A program made the position numbers and the translations under genes. Positions 15,424 to 23,352 of a stretch of 51,530 nt of DNA are shown here, piece by piece (position 1 is the stretch's first letter; each line of letters opens with the position of its first letter). The notes below the pieces were generated by a model. It saw nothing but the letters and a program-made list of their open reading frames with translations. It made no database searches and had not been told where the DNA came from. The stretch is from an uncultured Lachnospiraceae bacterium. GTDB lineage: Bacteria > Bacillota > Clostridia > Lachnospirales > Lachnospiraceae. The DNA lies in the NCBI GenBank assembly GCA_947567595.1, contig CANOMQ010000030.1, positions 1 to 51,530 of the forward strand. Direction: 5' to 3'.

Positions 15424-18297
15424 TTGTTTCGAAATATAAGAGAAGGTCTGTTTAATTTCTTTACGTCAAGGCTTTTGCTGCTGTTTATTGTTTTTACGGG
15501 AATGGCGGTTATTTTGATATACAGACTGTTTGATTTACAGATTGTAAGGGGAGAGGAGTATCTGGATAACTTCCGCCTTATGATTGAAAAGGAAAAGATA
15601 ATACAGGGCACAAGAGGGAACATTTATGACAGGAACCAGAACCTTCTTGCCTACAATGAACTGGCATACTCTGTCACGATTGAGGATGTCTATGAGTCCA
15701 ATTCTTCCGGAAGGGAGGAACTTAACACTACGCTCTACAGACTGATTCATATGATTGAGGATAACGGCGATTCGGTTATCAGCGATTTCAGTATTATTTT
15801 GAATGAAAATAATGACTATACATTTTCCGTGGAAGGGACGAAGCTTTTAAGGTTTAAGGCGGACGTTTACGGGAAAGCCATGATTACGGACTTATTGTTT
15901 TCGCAGGAAAACGCGTCCGCGCAGGAAATGATTGATTATCTTTGCACCAAATACGCAATCGGGGAATATGAAATCCTTGAGAACGGAAAAAAAGGAGACA
16001 CCTTCTATCCGGGAAAGGGCTATACAAAGCGGGAGGTTTTGCAGCTTGTTACCATTCGGTATCAGATGAGCCTCTACAGCTTCCAAAAATATATCTCAAC
16101 GACGGTTGCAACAGACGTCTCGTTAAAAACCGTTGCCATTATCATGGAAAACGCGGATACGCTAAATGGTGTCGCCATCGAGGAGGATACCATCAGAAAG
16201 TATAATTATCCGTTCTATTTTTCCCATATTTTAGGCTACACGGGAAAGATTGACTCCGATGAGCTTGCCACGCTTTCCGAGCAAAACGACAGCTATACGA
16301 TGAATGACATTGTCGGAAAGGGCGGCATTGAACAGGTGATGGAGCTCGATTTGCAAGGGCAGAAGGGCTCGCAGACCATTTATGTTGACAACATGGGAAA
16401 GGTCATTGACACGACGGACATTGTGGAATCGCAGGCGGGGCATGACGTTTATTTAACAATTGACAAGGATCTTCAGGTCGCGGTTTACAATATTTTGGAG
16501 CAGAAGCTTGCAGGTATTCTTGTTTCAAAAATCAGGAATATTTACAATTATGATCCATTGACCTCCTCGTCAAGACAAAATATCATTATCCCGATAGATG
16601 ATGTTTATTATGCGCTTTTCAACAATAATGTGATTGACATCAACCATTTTTCCGATGAAAACGCATATGATACGGAAAAAGAGGTTTTGCAAATATTTAA
16701 CGACAAAAAGGCGCGTGTGCTTGCTTCCCTCGAGGCGGAGCTTTTGGAGACAAAAACGCCTTATGATAAGCTGACAAAGGAATACAAGAGCTATGAAAGC
16801 TACATTGTTTCCATGCTGATGGAGAAAGGCGTTCTTGTAAGCTCCGCGATTGACAGGGACGATCCGACATACATTGCATGGACAACTGACGAGGTCATCA
16901 GCTTAAGTGAATACCTGACCTATGCGATTTCCAAAAACTGGATTGACATTACAAAGCTTTCCGTGGAGGCGCAGTATTCGGATTCCTATGAGGTTTTGAA
17001 TAGCATTATCCAATATATCCTTAAAAATCTTGACAATAATACCAAATTTGCCAAAATGATGTACAAGTATATGATTAGCGATCAGACCATTTCGGATCGG
17101 CAAATCTGCATGATTTTGTGGGAACAGGATTTAATCAGTGTTGACGAGAGCAAGATTACCGCGTTAAAGAACGGGCAGACAAGACCTTATAATTTCATGC
17201 TTGACATGATTTCCACGCTGCAGATTACGCCGGCGCAGCTTGCGCTCGATCCCTGTACAGGCTCCTGCGTGGTGACCGATGTCAACAATGGGGAAGTGCT
17301 TGCGCTTGTATCTTATCCGGGTTATGACATCAATAAGCTGGCAAATGGTGTTGATGCGGAGTATTTTGCAAAGCTGCAGTCGGATTTGTCCGTGCCGCAG
17401 TGGAGCGCCGCAACACAGCAGGAAACGGCACCCGGCTCTACCTTTAAGATGATGGTTGCCGTCGCCGCAATGGAGGAGGGGGCGGTATCCTCGCTTGGGG
17501 AAACGATTACCTGTACTGGTGTGTTTGATAAAATCCCGCCAGACATTCATAGGTGCCATATCTATCCCGGGGCACACGGCGCGATGAATTTACAAAATGC
17601 CATCGCAAACTCCTGCAACAGTTATTTTTATGAAATCGGCTATCGTTTGAGCTTGGACGGTGGAAGCTATAACAGCAATTATGGTCTTTCAAGGCTTGAA
17701 AAATATGCTGACTGGTTTGGACTGACGGAAAAATCAGGGATTGAAATTACAGAGTCTGAACCGAATTTTTCATCGGAATACTCTGTCCCTACAGCAATTG
17801 GACAAGGCTCAAACAATTATACGACAGTCGGTCTTGCACGCTATGTAACGGCTGTTGCAAACAGCGGTACCGTATATAACCTGAGCCTTCTTGACAAAGT
17901 AACCGATTCAAACGGTGTTATGGTAAAAGATTATACGCCGGAAATCCGAAATGTAATTGATATCGATGACAGCATTTGGAACGCAATCCATGCAGGTATG
18001 CGGGGCGTGGTGGAAAAAAAGAAATATTATGAGGAGCTTCCGGTTCATGTGGCAGGGAAAACAGGTACCGCGCAGGAAGGAAGAAACCGTACCAACCACG
18101 CGTTGTTTCTTAGCTATGCACCCTATGAAAATCCTGAGATTTCAGTAGCGGTACGTATCGCGTATGGCTATAGCTCAGATTATGCGGCACAGACTGCAAG
18201 GGATGTATATAAATATTACTATGGTTTAGCAGAGGAAGATGAGCTTGTTACCGGTACTGCAGAGCTTCCTGACGCAGTAAGCGGTGATGGTGATTAA
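15424..18297 (+). CDS. mrdA: Penicillin-binding protein 2 (class B transpeptidase), with large insertion
   Basis: A 957-residue class B PBP that crosslinks peptidoglycan during elongation. I choose TTG 15424 because GAGGTGA (15409-15415) ends 8 nt upstream; GTG 15412 is possible but lacks that spacing. One N-terminal membrane helix (LLLLFIVFTGMAVILIY) is followed by the dimerisation domain with IQGTRGNIYDRN. The transpeptidase motifs are STFK (about residue 672), SCN and KTG in VAGKTGTAQEG. Roughly residues 360-605, between DKDLQVAVYNILEQ and GSCVVTDVNNGEVLAL, are an insertion absent from ordinary PBP2, which explains the length (usually 600-750). It lies in the mreBCD-minCDE-rodA operon. Confidence 0.95.
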   Translation: MFRNIREGLFNFFTSRLLLLFIVFTGMAVILIYRLFDLQIVRGEEYLDNFRLMIEKEKIIQGTRGNIYDRNQNLLAYNELAYSVTIEDVYESNSSGREELNTTLYRLIHMIEDNGDSVISDFSIILNENNDYTFSVEGTKLLRFKADVYGKAMITDLLFSQENASAQEMIDYLCTKYAIGEYEILENGKKGDTFYPGKGYTKREVLQLVTIRYQMSLYSFQKYISTTVATDVSLKTVAIIMENADTLNGVAIEEDTIRKYNYPFYFSHILGYTGKIDSDELATLSEQNDSYTMNDIVGKGGIEQVMELDLQGQKGSQTIYVDNMGKVIDTTDIVESQAGHDVYLTIDKDLQVAVYNILEQKLAGILVSKIRNIYNYDPLTSSSRQNIIIPIDDVYYALFNNNVIDINHFSDENAYDTEKEVLQIFNDKKARVLASLEAELLETKTPYDKLTKEYKSYESYIVSMLMEKGVLVSSAIDRDDPTYIAWTTDEVISLSEYLTYAISKNWIDITKLSVEAQYSDSYEVLNSIIQYILKNLDNNTKFAKMMYKYMISDQTISDRQICMILWEQDLISVDESKITALKNGQTRPYNFMLDMISTLQITPAQLALDPCTGSCVVTDVNNGEVLALVSYPGYDINKLANGVDAEYFAKLQSDLSVPQWSAATQQETAPGSTFKMMVAVAAMEEGAVSSLGETITCTGVFDKIPPDIHRCHIYPGAHGAMNLQNAIANSCNSYFYEIGYRLSLDGGSYNSNYGLSRLEKYADWFGLTEKSGIEITESEPNFSSEYSVPTAIGQGSNNYTTVGLARYVTAVANSGTVYNLSLLDKVTDSNGVMVKDYTPEIRNVIDIDDSIWNAIHAGMRGVVEKKKYYEELPVHVAGKTGTAQEGRNRTNHALFLSYAPYENPEISVAVRIAYGYSSDYAAQTARDVYKYYYGLAEEDELVTGTAELPDAVSGDGD

Positions 18298-18315
18298 TTT
18301 GCGAAGGGAGAACAT

Positions 18316-18993
18316 GTGAAAAATTCAGTGATTTTAAAAAGTTTTTCCAGCGGGATTTCCGTTATTATGGACGACACAATTGCGTATGAAGAGCTGCTTA
18401 ATGACATTGCGGCAAAGTTCCAAGATGCTGACAGTTTTTTTAAAGATGCGGCAGTGGCAATTTCTCTGGAGGGCAGAAATCTGACTGAACAGCAGGAGCG
18501 CGAGGTACTTGATACCATTACGCAGAATTCACATTTGAAGGTACTGTGCCTGATGGGCAGGGACAAGGATAAAAATATCCGTTTTTTGGGAATACAGAAT
18601 AATCTGAGCTTTCAGAAAGATGAGAACTGCGGGCAGTTTTACAGGGGATCGCTTAGCGACGGACAGAGCATTGAGACGGAGCACAGCATCATCATTTTAG
18701 GAGATGTGAGCGAGGGGTGCTATGTCTCGAGCGCAAAGGACATCGTGATCCTTGGAAATCTCATGGGAGAAGCGCACGCAGGGGCAGGCGGCAGCTTAAA
18801 CCATTTTGTCGTGGCATTGGAAATGAACCCAAGCGCCCTGACAATCGGAACGCTCAGCCTGAAAATACAACCCCAGAAGACTTCTATCTGGGGACGGAAG
18901 CCAAAATCAACGCCAAAAATAGCATATACCTACAATGGCGAACTATTGATGGAATCGATTACAAAAGAATTGCTGGACGACTTTACGGTTTAA
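18316..18993 (+). CDS. minC: Septum site-determining protein MinC
   Basis: A 225-residue inhibitor of FtsZ assembly. GTG start at 18316 with GAAGGGAG 5 nt upstream; the overlapping ATG at 18314 meets a stop at once. The C-terminal right-handed beta-helix has the MinC pattern EHSIIILGDVSEGCYVSSAKDIVILGNLMGEAHAG (split here only for naming), the part that binds MinD. It precedes minD by 43 nt within the shape and division operon. Confidence 0.93.
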   Translation: MKNSVILKSFSSGISVIMDDTIAYEELLNDIAAKFQDADSFFKDAAVAISLEGRNLTEQQEREVLDTITQNSHLKVLCLMGRDKDKNIRFLGIQNNLSFQKDENCGQFYRGSLSDGQSIETEHSIIILGDVSEGCYVSSAKDIVILGNLMGEAHAGAGGSLNHFVVALEMNPSALTIGTLSLKIQPQKTSIWGRKPKSTPKIAYTYNGELLMESITKELLDDFTV

Positions 18994-19036
18994 TTTCGTC
19001 CGGAGACCATTATCAAAAAATAATGGAGGAAGTCCT

Positions 19037-19846
19037 ATGAGCGAAGTAATCGTTGTTACATCAGGAAAAGGCGGTGTGGGAAAGACCACCACATCTGCAA
19101 ATGTGGGAACAGGTCTTGCAGAGATGGGAAAGAGCGTTGTTTTAATTGATGCCGATATCGGTCTTAGGAACCTTGACGTTGTTATGGGTCTGGAAAACAG
19201 GATTGTATATAATCTTGTAGATGTGATCGAAGGCAACTGCCGTTTAAAGCAGGCGCTTATCAAGGACAAAAGACACGCGGGGCTGTATCTGATGCCCGCA
19301 GCGCAGACAAGGGACAAAAACTGCATTACGCCGGAACAGATGATTAAACTGATTGACAGCTTAAAAGAGCAGTTTGACTACATAATTCTTGACTGTCCGG
19401 CAGGAATTGAGCAGGGCTTCCAAAACGCGGTTGCAGGCGCTAATCATGCCATTGTGGTGACAACGCCCGAGGTTTCCGCAATCCGCGACGCAGACCGCAT
19501 CATCGGTCTTTTGGAGGCAAATGAGATTAAGAAAATTGACCTTGTCATCAACCGGTTGCGCCACGATTTAATCCGGCGCGGTGAGATGATGACAGTCGAT
19601 GATGTCCTTGATATTTTGGGGCTTCCGCTGCTTGGCGTTGTCCCCGATGACGAAAACGTGGTGATTGCCACCAATCAGGGAGAGCCGCTTGTCGGAAAAG
19701 GCTCGATGGCAGGACAGGCCTTTTACAACATCTGCAAAAGGCTGGCGGGAAAAGAAGTTCCTTTTATGGATTTTAGCAAAAACGTGACAATATGGACAAG
19801 GGTTTCCGGTTTGTTCAGAAAAAATCTTCAGGAGGAGCGAGCATGA
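19037..19846 (+). CDS. minD: Septum site-determining ATPase MinD
   Basis: A 269-residue ParA/MinD ATPase that binds the membrane and carries MinC. The deviant Walker A is SGKGGVGKTTTSANVG, with the switch DADIGLRNLDVVMGLENR and Walker B IILDCPAGIEQGF. The C-terminus WTRVSGLFRKNLQEERA is compatible with an amphipathic membrane-targeting helix. A GGAGGAAG site is 8 nt upstream. It overlaps minE by 4 nt (ATGA). Confidence 0.97.
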   Translation: MSEVIVVTSGKGGVGKTTTSANVGTGLAEMGKSVVLIDADIGLRNLDVVMGLENRIVYNLVDVIEGNCRLKQALIKDKRHAGLYLMPAAQTRDKNCITPEQMIKLIDSLKEQFDYIILDCPAGIEQGFQNAVAGANHAIVVTTPEVSAIRDADRIIGLLEANEIKKIDLVINRLRHDLIRRGEMMTVDDVLDILGLPLLGVVPDDENVVIATNQGEPLVGKGSMAGQAFYNICKRLAGKEVPFMDFSKNVTIWTRVSGLFRKNLQEERA

Positions 19847-20112
19847 GTATATTGAATATTTTCAGGAGGAAAACCTCACGACAGATAGCAAAAGACCGGC
19901 TCAAAATACTGCTGATTTCAGACAGGGTAAACTGCTCACCGGAGATGATGGAGCTGATAAAAAACGATATTGCGGAGGTCATTTCAAAGTATATGAAGAT
20001 TGACACCTCCAACATGGAAATTCAGATTTCAAAGACGGCAGGAGAGAACAGCCGAAGCGGCAAGGTGCCGGTATTGTATGCCAATATACCAATTTTGGAC
20101 TTAAGAAATTAG
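19843..20112 (+). CDS. minE: Cell division topological specificity factor MinE
   Basis: An 89-residue MinE, normal length, which stimulates MinD ATPase and drives pole-to-pole dynamics where present. N-terminal MSILNIFRRK is the membrane-binding helix, followed by the MinD-interaction part AKDRLKILLISDR and the dimer domain. The ATG at 19843 overlaps the minD stop as ATGA with AGGAGGAGCGAGC upstream. A complete MinCDE set, with MinE rather than only DivIVA, is informative for how this cell places its septum. Confidence 0.95.
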   Translation: MSILNIFRRKTSRQIAKDRLKILLISDRVNCSPEMMELIKNDIAEVISKYMKIDTSNMEIQISKTAGENSRSGKVPVLYANIPILDLRN

Positions 20113-20135
20113 ATGAGGCAGAAACGGGGAGAACG

Positions 20136-21251
20136 ATGTTAAAGAATTACAGGATAAGGGATTATGACTTTAAGTTAATACTGATGCTTGTGGCAGTGAC
20201 GGCAATCGGTGTGCTTTCCGTGGGAAGCGCGCGCGCTGATTTGCAGAGCAGGCAGCTTTTGGGCTTCATTATGGGCTTTTTTATCATGATTGTCCTGTCC
20301 TTCTTTGACTATTCGTTTTTTCTGCGGTTTTACTGGCTGATTTATCTGTTTGATTTGGTGCTTTTGGTCATGGTTGCGCAGTTTGGGGAAGTGGTAAATA
20401 ACGCAAGACGCTGGCTGGTGATTGGCGGAATACAGTTTCAGCCCTCTGAGGTCACAAAAATCATGCTGATACTGGTAATTTCGCAGTTTATTTTAAAACA
20501 CAGGGAAAAAATCAATTCCTTTCAGAACATTGTTTTCATGCTGGCAATTGTGGCAATTCCTGCATACTTGGTCTATGAACAGCCGGATATGTCGACAACA
20601 ATTGTAATCCTGATGATTTTTTGTATTGTATGGTACGTGGGCGGACTAAGCTACAAGCTCATTCTTGGCACCCTTGCGGTCGTTGTTCCGGTTGCGGTCG
20701 TGCTGTTTATTCTGATTTTGCAGCCCGACCAGACCATCATAAACGAGTATCAGCAGGGACGTATTCTGGCATGGCTTTATCCTGAGCGGTATCAGCAGAC
20801 GCTCGCATACCAGCAGACAAACGCCATGATGGCAATTGGCTCCGGGCAGCTTTGGGGAAAGGGCTTAAACAATAATATGATTAGCTCCGTAAAGAACGGC
20901 AACTTTATATCTGAGCCGCAGACGGATTTCATCTTTACGGTCATCGGGGAGGAGCTTGGCTTTGCGGGAAGCTGTCTTGTGGTGGTGCTGCTGTTTGCAA
21001 TTGCACTGGAATGCCTTAGCGTGGCAAGAAAGGCAAAGGATATTGCGGGTACCTGCATTGCCTCGGGAATGGCGGCACTCATCGGGTTTCAAAGCTTTGT
21101 CAATATTGCGGTTGCAACAGGGCTTTTCCCAAATACCGGTGTTCCGCTTCCGTTTGTAAGCTATGGTCTGACCTCGCTTGTCAGCCTGTATATCGGCATG
21201 GGGTTTGTGCTCAATATCCGGCTGCAGTGCGTCAGGAAGTATAACAATTAA
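20136..21251 (+). CDS. rodA: RodA/FtsW-family SEDS peptidoglycan polymerase
   Basis: A 371-residue SEDS glycosyltransferase with about ten membrane segments. The family motifs RWLVIGGIQFQPSEVTKIMLIL, PDMSTTIV and the late NTGVPLPFVSYGLTS are all present (the first shown in part). Being in the mreBCD-PBP2 operon, it is most likely RodA, pairing with the class B PBP upstream to polymerise lateral-wall glycan. Starts at 20136 with GGGGAGA 6 nt upstream. A 159-nt non-coding stretch follows. Confidence 0.93.
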   Translation: MLKNYRIRDYDFKLILMLVAVTAIGVLSVGSARADLQSRQLLGFIMGFFIMIVLSFFDYSFFLRFYWLIYLFDLVLLVMVAQFGEVVNNARRWLVIGGIQFQPSEVTKIMLILVISQFILKHREKINSFQNIVFMLAIVAIPAYLVYEQPDMSTTIVILMIFCIVWYVGGLSYKLILGTLAVVVPVAVVLFILILQPDQTIINEYQQGRILAWLYPERYQQTLAYQQTNAMMAIGSGQLWGKGLNNNMISSVKNGNFISEPQTDFIFTVIGEELGFAGSCLVVVLLFAIALECLSVARKAKDIAGTCIASGMAALIGFQSFVNIAVATGLFPNTGVPLPFVSYGLTSLVSLYIGMGFVLNIRLQCVRKYNN

Positions 21252-21328
21252 TCGTTTTCAATTTGCACAATTGTTTCACCAAAAGCATGGAAGGATTATA
21301 AAAAATTTATGAAAATTTAGAAAATTCT

Positions 21329-21340
21329 TACAATATTGTA
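21329..21340. promoter_or_regulatory. Perfect 12-bp palindrome TACAATATTGTA upstream of mgsA
   Basis: The only clear symmetric element in the 159-nt interval between rodA and mgsA. It could be an operator; no regulator is suggested by the sequence and no convincing -35/-10 pair was found near it. Confidence 0.25.
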
Positions 21341-21410
21341 TAGCTTTTTGAACAAAAAGAGGTTAGAATGGTATTAGATATTATTCTTGGACAAAGGAAG
21401 GTGCAAATTC

Positions 21411-21803
21411 ATGAATATTGCGTTAATCGCACATGACGGGAAGAAAAAGCTGATGCAGAATTTTTGCATTGCATACAGGGGCATTCTGAGCAGGAATACA
21501 CTGTATGCCACAGGGACAACAGGGCGTCTTATCGAGGAAGTCACCAATCTGAATATTCATAAATATTTAGCCGAACACTTAGGCGGTGAGCAGCAGATTT
21601 GTGCACAGATTGAGCATAATCAGATTGACCTTGTTATCTTTTTAAGAGACCCAAATTCAAAATCTCACGAGCCTGATATCAATAATGCGGTTAAGCTTTG
21701 TGATATGCACAATATCCCTTTGGCAACCAATCTTGCCTCAGCAGAGCTTCTGATTAAGTCACTTGACAGAGGAGATTTAGACTGGCGTGAAATGTACAAA
21801 TAG
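21411..21803 (+). CDS. mgsA: Methylglyoxal synthase
   Basis: A 130-residue MGS fold enzyme converting dihydroxyacetone phosphate to methylglyoxal and phosphate, a phosphate-relieving bypass of glycolysis. N-terminal IALIAHDGKK, YATGTTGRL (phosphate binding) and FLRDPNSKSHEPD are typical; Asp80, His86 and Asp89 are present. The catalytic-base region, usually GGDQQ, reads GGEQQ (Glu60). Length is slightly short (usual 130-150). Start at 21411 has AAAGGAAGGTG upstream. Its 3' end overlaps the start of the next gene by 17 nt. Confidence 0.9.
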   Translation: MNIALIAHDGKKKLMQNFCIAYRGILSRNTLYATGTTGRLIEEVTNLNIHKYLAEHLGGEQQICAQIEHNQIDLVIFLRDPNSKSHEPDINNAVKLCDMHNIPLATNLASAELLIKSLDRGDLDWREMYK

Positions 21804-22773
21804 ATTGAAACAAATTATAACAATTTTGATATGTATGGCATTGGCTTTGACAACGCTTACAGGCTGTGGCAGCAAGGCGTATTCTTTTGAATATGACAGA
21901 GGCAGGAATAATTCCGGATTTTCGCTTGCTCCCCATACTGCCGGGGATACTGCGGATGCGTTTGCCTTGGGACTTTGTGTCACGGCAAAGGATGTGACCG
22001 AGGGAACAGATGTTGATATGTCGGCGGCGACTGCGGCGGGACTTTTTGATATTACGCAAAAAAAGGTGATTTATGCAAAAAATGTCCATGAAAAATTAAA
22101 CCCCGCAAGCCTTACGAAAATTCTGACCGCGCTATGTGCGCTGGAAAACGGAAATTTAGAGGATGTAATGACTGCAAGCGCAAATGTGCGGATTGACGAG
22201 TCGGGTGCAGTCAAGCTTGGCGTTGCGGAAGGCGATACTATGACGTTAGAGCAGGCGCTTCATGCCTTGCTGCTCAAATCGTCCAATGATGTGGCGGTTT
22301 TGATTGCGGAGCATATCAGCGGAAGCGTGGAAGGCTTTGCAGAGCTGATGAACGAGACTGCGAACCGTCTTGGCGCCACAAACAGTCACTTTGTCAACCC
22401 GCATGGTCTGACTGATCCAAACCATTATACGACAGCATACGATCTATATCTTATCTGTAATGCGGCGGTCAAACATGATAAATTTGTGGAGATTATCCAT
22501 ACGTCCAGTTATAATTCCGTATACCATGATAAGAACGGCGATGAAAAGATAATGGATATGGCAAACAGTAATGCATACATCAAGGGAGAAGCGTTTGCGC
22601 CCAACAATGTGACGGTGATAGGAGGGAAGACAGGTACAACAAACGCGGCAGGGAACTGTCTTGTCATTTATGCAAGAAACAGCGCGGGAAATCCCTATAT
22701 TTCCGTAGTGCTTCAGGCGCCTGACAGGACAACAATGTATACGGAAATGACCGATTTATTAGGAGAAATTTAA
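21787..22773 (+). CDS. D-alanyl-D-alanine carboxypeptidase (PBP5-like), predicted lipoprotein
   Basis: A 328-residue serine D,D-peptidase that trims pentapeptides of peptidoglycan. Motifs are SLTK (catalytic Ser-Lys in LNPASLTKILTALCALE, partly shown), SSN and KTG in GGKTGTTNAAG. The N-terminus has a signal with the lipobox LTGC, so it is probably lipid-anchored outside the membrane rather than by the C-terminal helix of classic PBP5; no C-terminal anchor is seen. GTG start at 21787 lies inside mgsA with AGAGGAGAT about 11 nt upstream; TTG 21805 is an alternative. Confidence 0.9.
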   Translation: MKCTNRLKQIITILICMALALTTLTGCGSKAYSFEYDRGRNNSGFSLAPHTAGDTADAFALGLCVTAKDVTEGTDVDMSAATAAGLFDITQKKVIYAKNVHEKLNPASLTKILTALCALENGNLEDVMTASANVRIDESGAVKLGVAEGDTMTLEQALHALLLKSSNDVAVLIAEHISGSVEGFAELMNETANRLGATNSHFVNPHGLTDPNHYTTAYDLYLICNAAVKHDKFVEIIHTSSYNSVYHDKNGDEKIMDMANSNAYIKGEAFAPNNVTVIGGKTGTTNAAGNCLVIYARNSAGNPYISVVLQAPDRTTMYTEMTDLLGEI

Positions 22774-22780
22774 TAAATTG

Positions 22781-22809
22781 TTGTTTTTTTCGACGTATTC
22801 TACTATAAT
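22781..22809 (+). promoter_or_regulatory. Candidate promoter before the P-loop gene
   Basis: TTGTTT (22781-22786), 17-nt spacer, perfect TATAAT (22804-22809). Predicted start is about 22816, exactly at the first base of the inverted repeat GAGTAAG-CTAT-CTTACTC (22816-22833). Confidence 0.55.
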
Positions 22810-22815
22810 TATATT

Positions 22816-22833
22816 GAGTAAGCTATCTTACTC
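22816..22833 (+). promoter_or_regulatory. Stem-loop at the predicted transcript 5' end
   Basis: GAGTAAG (22816-22822) and CTTACTC (22827-22833) form a perfect 7-bp stem with a 4-nt loop. Its place at +1 suggests a 5' mRNA-stabilising hairpin or, as DNA, an operator. Which one cannot be decided from sequence. Confidence 0.45.
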
Positions 22834-22865
22834 ATTAAATATGCAATTTACAGGAGGTATTTCTT

Positions 22866-23291
22866 ATGGTACAGCTTATTGTTGGAAAAAAAGGCAAGGG
22901 TAAGACAAAAATTATTTTGGACATGGTAAACAAGGAAATTGCTAACGTATCAGGAAACATTGTTTATCTTGATAAGGGCAATGACCATATGTATGAGTTA
23001 AATAATAAAGTCCGCCTGATTAATGTAAAGGATTATGGTGTTACCAATGCCGACGAGTTTATAGGCTTTATCCGCGGCATCGTTTCACAGGACCATGATT
23101 TGGAGTACATTTATCTTGATGGATTTTTAAAGATTTCATGTCTTGAAGGCGCACAGGACAGGGCGGAGGAAATATTGTTAAAGCTTGACCGTATCAGTGA
23201 TGCATATGGCTTTAAGATTATAGCCAGCATTTCTATTGATGAGGCAGAGCTTCCGGAAAGCTTAAAATCAAAGGTTGTTGTATCATTATAG
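22866..23291 (+). CDS. Small P-loop protein, unknown function
   Basis: A 141-residue protein beginning MVQLIVGKKGKGKTKIIL, where GKKGKGKT is a Walker A loop. YIYLDGFLKIS at about residues 80-90 could be a Walker B-like strand ending in Asp. No transmembrane helix or DNA-binding motif is seen. I recognise it only as the type of short P-loop protein sometimes annotated as twitching motility PilT-like in Clostridia; that label has no support here. An AGGAGG site is 8 nt upstream, it has its own promoter, and a strong terminator follows, so it is a single-gene unit. Confidence 0.75.
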   Translation: MVQLIVGKKGKGKTKIILDMVNKEIANVSGNIVYLDKGNDHMYELNNKVRLINVKDYGVTNADEFIGFIRGIVSQDHDLEYIYLDGFLKISCLEGAQDRAEEILLKLDRISDAYGFKIIASISIDEAELPESLKSKVVVSL

Positions 23292-23308
23292 AAATATTTT
23301 TAAAAATA

Positions 23309-23337
23309 AAAAGCCTCGGTCGCTCCGGGGCTTTTAT
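23309..23337 (+). terminator. Rho-independent terminator after the P-loop gene
   Basis: AAAAGCCTCGG (23309-23319) pairs with CCGGGGCTTTT (23325-23335) with one G-U, loop of 5 nt, ending in TTTT. It separates this gene from the HlyD-like gene, whose start lies only about 15 nt further. Confidence 0.85.
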
Positions 23338-23352
23338 TAAGGAGATTTGCTT

